NCBI GenBank assembly: GCA_018287875.1
Contig: JAGVVL010000022.1
Span: forward strand, 3,596,001-3,660,000
Direction of reading: 5' to 3'
From: Nigrospora sphaerica
Lineage: Eukaryota > Ascomycota > Sordariomycetes > Amphisphaeriales > Apiosporaceae
Length of the DNA: 64,000 nucleotides
Position numbers and translations under genes: made by a program. Each line of letters begins with the position of its first letter. Positions within the stretch are counted from its first letter, which is position 1. The notes under the pieces were generated by a model. That model searched no databases and was not told the DNA's origin. It saw nothing but the letters and a program-made list of their open reading frames with translations. Shown piece after piece: positions 59,101 to 64,000 of the stretch.

Positions 59101-61344
59101 CGCCGTCACCTTCAGTCACTGAGCGCTGCTTCTTCTGTCATCGGCATCGGTATCCTGAATCGTGGGCGCATTTGGCATGGGCGCCACGGGCGGGCGACAC
59201 GCTTCCGCGTAGGGCCACACGGCATGGGAGACGGCTGTTGACATTCGTCAAGCTGTGCTCTTGGCACACGTCCTCGTCAGTCCCAGGGCTGAGCACATGT
59301 CGGTGCATCCCAGCACTAGCAGCATTGGCAGGGCAGCAATACCGGCAGCTGGGCTGATACAATGGTACAGTGGGCAGCTGGGCTCGCTGGCGAGGCTGGG
59401 TCCTGAGCTTCGCTGTATCCCATCCGCGGCGGCGACTACATGCAGCCAAGGTTACATTGCCAACCAAGATCTGGGGGCGAAGACAAGTCGGCAGGTTGAC
59501 AAGCTGGCTCGCGCGCCGGCACGTCTGACGTCTGCCCTAGGCCTGCAGCCAGCCATGACAGCCATGACAGCCATGACACGGAGCCATGCGTGACGGCGCG
59601 AATGCTTCCCTCCAATGCTTTGGCGCTTCCCGTGGTGCATTGAAACCGGAGATGACGCCCTCTGCGGGTGCGTATGCAGCTGCCGGCCAGTCTCTACCCC
59701 CGCGTGCGTCGTGCCACCCAGCCGCCAGGAGACCCTCGATGACGATGAAGATGGTTGCACGATCTTCCCGGACTGTAAACCCCCTAGCTTCCCGTTTTCT
59801 CCGGCCTGGCTGCGAAGGCGATCGCCGTGTGTCTGCGATCTCTTTGTTCCGCATAACCAAACAAAACAACTCCGCAAAAAAAGGTCGGGCGACGTGCTCT
59901 CGCTGTGCCCGCCTGCTGGTCCGCCCTCGACTCCACCGCTGGGTGGATCTCGGCTCTTTACGGAGTACTATTTGTAGAGGCCTAGCTAATATCGCAAGGG
60001 GGGTTTCCCATGTCGACACTGAAACATGACGGTCCTGCCGAGGTGCCGGCCTTTGAGAAAGAAAAACATCTGCCGCCTGATGCTGATGCGAGCCGAATTG
60101 CTACCGTGGCCGAACGATGTTGCGGGGGGTGGGAGGAGAGACTGGCCCTTCCCTGGCTCGGCCCCAATGGAGATGCTATGCACATCTCGCAACTCCAATC
60201 TCACACTCGACCCGTCGACTGCGAAGGGCATCCCCGGCTCAAACAAACGGTCGCACCAATGACGCAGCCCTTCAGGGTGCAGCGCTATTCCCCATCCTGT
60301 CCATTTTACTAAGCGCCTGAGCGATGCTGCCGACCCGGGCCTGCTTGTCGCGCAAAAGCGACGACGGCGGCAACGAGCACGTACGAGCCCCATTTCCTGC
60401 ATCTTGCCGGCGCGCGCTCTGCAGGGCACCCCGAGGCTTTCGCGCACTTGCATCCGGCCGCCGGGAATCGTAGCACGCCCGACTCCTTTATGCATTCCGC
60501 GCCACCAGGTATGCCGGCAACGGGTTTGCATGGACACGGGAAACACTCCTTTTCGTCGAAAGGCTTATTCCCCGACAGACTCTTCCCCCTCCCCCCGGTG
60601 CTGCGATGGGTCCCATCATCTCGTGTCATCTCCCGCCGTGCATATTTCCCCGATCGACGTACAGAGCACGCATGCGGGCAGTCAGCAGCAGTTGAGGAGT
60701 CGGGGTATCATCTCTTTTCTCCTCTCCCGGGCCTGCGCCCGACTTTGATTGGCTCCGTTGCCGTCGCCCGCGGGGGAGGGCGCTTCATGAAAATTGCCCC
60801 GACCTCAAACTCATCAGCTTTTACCCCCGTTGCGTCTTCACTCGGGTCCCGTTTCAATAACCCAAACCCCCTCCCCTTCATATGGCCCGCCTGCCCGCTC
60901 CAAGGACCCGGCGGCACTGGGCGGCAGGACGCACTGGGCGGTCCCTGCGCGCCCGTCGCCTCGCGCTCTTCCGAAGCGCGCCGAACGATGGGCCAAAAGC
61001 AGCAGGGAGGCCAAGTCGGGAGGGAGTGAACAGGTCTGCGACTGTTGCCCGTCGCATGACGCCCACGGCCCCAGCGGTGCTATGCTGAACGTCCATTGAT
61101 GCCGAGCCCCGTCCCTTCTCGTGTCGACGGGAATCTCCCTGCGCGCTCGTCGTCGAACCGGTTCCGCTTTGGGATATTCGTAGCTAGGGGACCGCCTGCT
61201 CTCTCCGTCCCTCTCCCTTTACCTACAAACACACTTGCGTAAGCTAATTGGGTCTCTTTTCCCCCCTCTTGCCCTTTCTCCCCCCCCCCCTTCTCTTCTC
61301 CAGCACGGACCTGGGCGTCGGTCTGCCCATTTGCCGCGACCTGT

Positions 61345-61376
61345 ACCGTCCCGGCTAGCTCGCCAGCCGGGACGGT
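61345..61376. repeat. Perfect 12-bp hairpin
   Basis: ACCGTCCCGGCT (61345-61356) and its exact reverse complement AGCCGGGACGGT (61365-61376) flank an 8-nt loop. The stem is GC-rich and very stable. It lies about 780 nt beyond the GWT1 stop, too far for an ordinary 3' UTR element. Confidence 0.7.
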
Positions 61377-62157
61377 TTAGCCTGGGCCCCACGGGCGAGC
61401 CGAGTCGTGGCCCCGGCGCCCGACGAACACGATGTGGGAAGCCTGGTCCGCGCCCGCTATGGTTTGCTATCCCTCGGCCCAGCTGGCCCACGATGGCGGC
61501 TACGGTGGCGGCAGCGGCGGCGACGGCGGCGGCGGCGGCGAGCTTAGACACGGGGAGAGGGAGATGGAGAGAGCGAGGAGAGAGGCAGCAGTAGGGCTTG
61601 CGTCATCTATCACAAGCCAAAAACAATCCATGGCAGCGGGAAAAAGAACAGGAGCGGTCATGGGACGGACTTTTATCTCCTGCCTCCCTCTCCCTTCTGG
61701 TTCACGCCCAGGTGTCTACGGCGTAGCCCGGAAGAGCGTCCCCCAAGGGGCGCGTGGCGGCAGCGCGCCGTCGCAAAGTAAGCCGCTGTTGGCGCCAGCA
61801 GGTGGTGCAAACGTAGTCGTACATGATCGGCGTCGGCCTGGTGTTGGCCGGCTGCGGCGCGTTCGTATCACCCGCTCTATGACTCCCATGGGCCGGACTG
61901 CGCCTCGTTTGCGTTGCTGGGTGAGGTAGCGATAGGAGAGCACGCATATCAGAAGAGGGGCGAGGCGGCACTTGTGTATACCGTCTTGTTCTGAGGGTTG
62001 CAGAGCAGGCCAGGTGGGTTGCGCTCCCGTCGCCCAGTCTTTGGCCGTTCTCGCTCTGCCTTCGACTCTCGAGTAGGAACATTGGCGAGGGTCATGGTAT
62101 TGTTTTGGTTTGTGAAAACTACCGCTTTCTACCTTGGCGGCAACAGGCGACGAAGAC

Positions 62158-63675
62158 TTATAACTTAATGTTTACATCCAAGTAGTCCAGGCCAACAGCC
62201 ACTCCCGTGATCGCTGCCGCATAGCCCATCAAGATACCCATCGTTGCCACCGGCCCGACATCCAACGTCGGTACTGTCATGTTCACGAGCCCAGTCAACA
62301 GGTTGGCCACGAGGAAAACGGCCAGGCCGTTGCGGTTAATGGCCCGAAGCACAAGGCTCGTGGCTGTTTGGTACGCCTCCTGCTCGGTCCGCGCATCCTG
62401 GGCGTTGTAAAAGGCCGGAAAGCACAGGCTGTCGACGGCGCAAAACATGAAAAGCAGCGCGTTGTTGAGGGCCACCACCCACAAGATGTAAGGCAGGTTG
62501 GCCAGGCGCCGCGAGACGTCCAGACCGGCGCCGCGGACGGGGTTGGCCGCCAAGTAGTACAGTCCGGCCCAAATGGTCGTCCATACGAGCATCGTCATCA
62601 GCAACGTGTTGCGCTGGACTCCCGGCGTCGTGGTGCTGCGGGGGTTGATCCTGCGCGGCAGCATGTACATGCCGGCGTCCTGACCCGCGAGGAATATGGC
62701 GAGGTAGCCGACAAAACTGCATATGCCCTCGCGGTTCATCGAGATCAAATCGGTCCGGGGCGCTATTAAGATGAAGGCCTTCAACTCGGTGCTCTCGAGG
62801 ACCACCTGGTAGAGGACGCCCAGAATGATGGAAAGGGCGGCGAAGCTGGGGATAACCTTCAGCGCGCTCTGGAACAGGGCCACGAAGGGCGGAAGGAGCC
62901 CAAGCGTGAAGAAGAAGTTCCAGTGCACACCATACTCGGTGACGTGCTCGGCATAGTCGAGCCCCTTGACGCTCAGCAGTCTAACAACCCCAAGCGCAAG
63001 CAGGGGCAGCGAATGGCGGAAAGAGGCCAAGAGCCTCTGCGCGAGCGGCGTGGACCGGCCAGCAGCGCGCTCCTTGAGCAATGGGCGAGCACCGACGACG
63101 CCGGCCGAGAAGACGAAGCTGCCGACGCCAATGTCCATGAGCGAGGTGCCCCAGGTTTCGACCTTGGCGAAGCGGCGCGGGAAGAGGCGGAAGTCGACGG
63201 CGAGGATGGCGATGCACGTCATCATGAGCATGGAGCCGCGGTAGTGCGTCAGGAAGGGCTTCACCGACAGCGCGGGCGCGCGGGCGGCTGCGGCGCCCTT
63301 GGCGGGGGCGGCGGCCCGGGACGGGGCGTTGGGCGGGAGCTTGGGCTTCCTCCGGGGGCCAGCGTGGTTCGGCGGCAGCGCGTAGACGACCAGGATGGGG
63401 GCGAGGAGCAGGCCGCAGAGGAGGCCCGGCGTGGCCGAGTAGAGGGTGACGGCGAGGAGGAAGGCGCACACGTTGAGGAGGAAGTCGACGAGCAGGGCCA
63501 GCGGCCCGTACGGCCGGAAGAAGGACTGCCGCGCCTGCAGGACGGACCATAGCAGCACCGCCGCCGGGCCCACGGCCGTCACGTAGTTGATCTCCGAGAC
63601 GTCGCCGCCCGTCAGGTTAGACACAAAGTCCTCCTTCATCTGCTTGTAGCTTGTCGCGTTCGCCTTGGCCGCCAT
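62158..63675 (-). CDS. GWT1: GPI inositol acyltransferase Gwt1 (PIG-W)
   Basis: ER membrane enzyme that acylates the inositol of glucosaminyl-phosphatidylinositol, an early step of GPI-anchor synthesis needed for cell-wall proteins. A single exon of 505 residues. The N-terminus ([21 protein letters not shown] followed by [11 protein letters not shown]) matches Gwt1 closely, and about twelve to thirteen hydrophobic helices follow through to the C-terminus (YLDVNIKL). [15 protein letters not shown] and [13 protein letters not shown] are conserved loops. A linker of about 35 residues rich in Pro/Ala/Lys (near [14 protein letters not shown]) separates the first helices from the rest. The start is the ATG of [10 protein letters not shown]; the frame is open further upstream but without an ATG. 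Confidence 0.95.
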   Translation of the reverse strand: MAAKANATSYKQMKEDFVSNLTGGDVSEINYVTAVGPAAVLLWSVLQARQSFFRPYGPLALLVDFLLNVCAFLLAVTLYSATPGLLCGLLLAPILVVYALPPNHAGPRRKPKLPPNAPSRAAAPAKGAAAARAPALSVKPFLTHYRGSMLMMTCIAILAVDFRLFPRRFAKVETWGTSLMDIGVGSFVFSAGVVGARPLLKERAAGRSTPLAQRLLASFRHSLPLLALGVVRLLSVKGLDYAEHVTEYGVHWNFFFTLGLLPPFVALFQSALKVIPSFAALSIILGVLYQVVLESTELKAFILIAPRTDLISMNREGICSFVGYLAIFLAGQDAGMYMLPRRINPRSTTTPGVQRNTLLMTMLVWTTIWAGLYYLAANPVRGAGLDVSRRLANLPYILWVVALNNALLFMFCAVDSLCFPAFYNAQDARTEQEAYQTATSLVLRAINRNGLAVFLVANLLTGLVNMTVPTLDVGPVATMGILMGYAAAITGVAVGLDYLDVNIKL

Positions 63676-64000
63676 GATGACGAAGGTATGGGACGGCGTT
63701 GGAGGGGGAGGGGCGAAGCGAAGAAATGTGCGTAGGGACGAGTTGGCACGCAAAGGCGGGGGGACTACAGGCGTGAAACCCGGAAGGCCAGAGGCATCGC
63801 GCTGCCGGAGGCGCAAAGGGGTACGTGGCGCGACTTGTCGTGATGACAGGTGGTAATGCGACAGTTGAGAGTCAATGTGTCGGGGTCGACGTCGAGGTCG
63901 GGGTGGAAAACGGATAAAAGGCGAGCTGTCAGAAGCTCCAGCTGTTCGTTTAGTTGGTGCTGTTACAGGCCCTGCGCCCGGGGAAGCTATAGCCTACCAA
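63676..64000. other. GWT1 upstream region
   Basis: Leader and promoter of GWT1 up to the window edge. No gene seen. Confidence 0.5.

Larger units (their letters stand above)
54466..62157. other. Nearly 8 kb gene-free spacer
   Basis: Between the kinase start (leftward) and the GWT1 stop. GC-rich with several simple repeats: GA, CTG, a 14-G run (57375-57388), three copies of AGCCATGAC (59551-59577) and a GGC-rich patch (about 61493-61540). Many frames are open because of composition; none shows a domain. The longest (56090-56977, minus; 58188-59357, plus) were examined and not accepted. Long-leader or non-coding transcripts are possible. Confidence 0.5.

Noticed and set aside
58188..59357. 389-codon plus-strand frame
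   Set aside because: Begins at TTG and reads as arginine/proline-rich noise; no domain or splice support.
60010..60312. 100-codon ATG-started plus frame with protein-like look
   Set aside because: Third codon positions are far less C/G-biased than in the true genes here, and there is no family match.

Overview
This 64 kb window comes from the nuclear genome of a filamentous ascomycete (Pezizomycotina), most likely a Sordariomycete. The evidence is: a GC-rich sequence with C/G-ending codons in the real genes; short introns (about 50-190 nt) with GT..AG ends and CTAAC/CTGAC-type branch points; and a gene set typical of that group (AA11 chitin oxygenase, Alt a 1-like protein, heme-thiolate peroxygenase, rhodopsin-fold membrane receptors, Zn2Cys6 factor). 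The species cannot be named from sequence alone. I find 15 convincing protein-coding genes, one intron-containing tRNA-Leu gene and three decayed gene-like remnants, separated by long gene-free stretches. All gene models with introns were built by eye from splice signals, frame continuity and family resemblance.

Layout. 0-10.6 kb: the minus-strand TRA1 gene (SAGA/NuA4 scaffold; its 3' end lies outside the window), divergent from a small gamma-glutamylcyclotransferase-like gene with an 8-nt micro-exon. 10.6-19 kb: 5 kb without genes, then a secreted AA11 lytic polysaccharide monooxygenase convergent with an inorganic pyrophosphatase. 19-22.5 kb: a more AT-rich, gene-poor island holding tRNA-Leu(AAG), a tRNA-like relic, an ankyrin pseudogene and an orphan coding fragment. 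22.5-31.4 kb: a small alanine-rich protein with a GPI-like tail, a secreted amidohydrolase, a small eight-cysteine secreted protein and a seven-helix receptor. 34-44.6 kb: five same-strand genes (rhodopsin-fold receptor, aldo-keto reductase fused to a RidA-like domain, Zn2Cys6 regulator, DapA-family aldolase, short unspecific peroxygenase). 47.9-64 kb: an Alt a 1-like secreted protein, a Kin4-type kinase, almost 8 kb of repeat-dotted spacer, and GWT1 of GPI-anchor synthesis.

How the genes relate. TRA1, pyrophosphatase, Kin4 and GWT1 are core genes. The rest is outward-facing: five proteins carry likely secretion signals (plus a sixth, the peroxygenase, with a weak one) and two look like surface receptors. 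The most interesting unit is the 34-44.6 kb block: a pathway-type regulator flanked by redox, imine-handling, aldolase and peroxygenase enzymes resembles a small catabolic or modification cluster without a polyketide or peptide synthase. This is inference from neighbourhood only. Candidate regulatory elements include a 19-nt tandem palindrome before the Alt a 1-like TATA box and an 11-bp inverted repeat before the peroxygenase gene.
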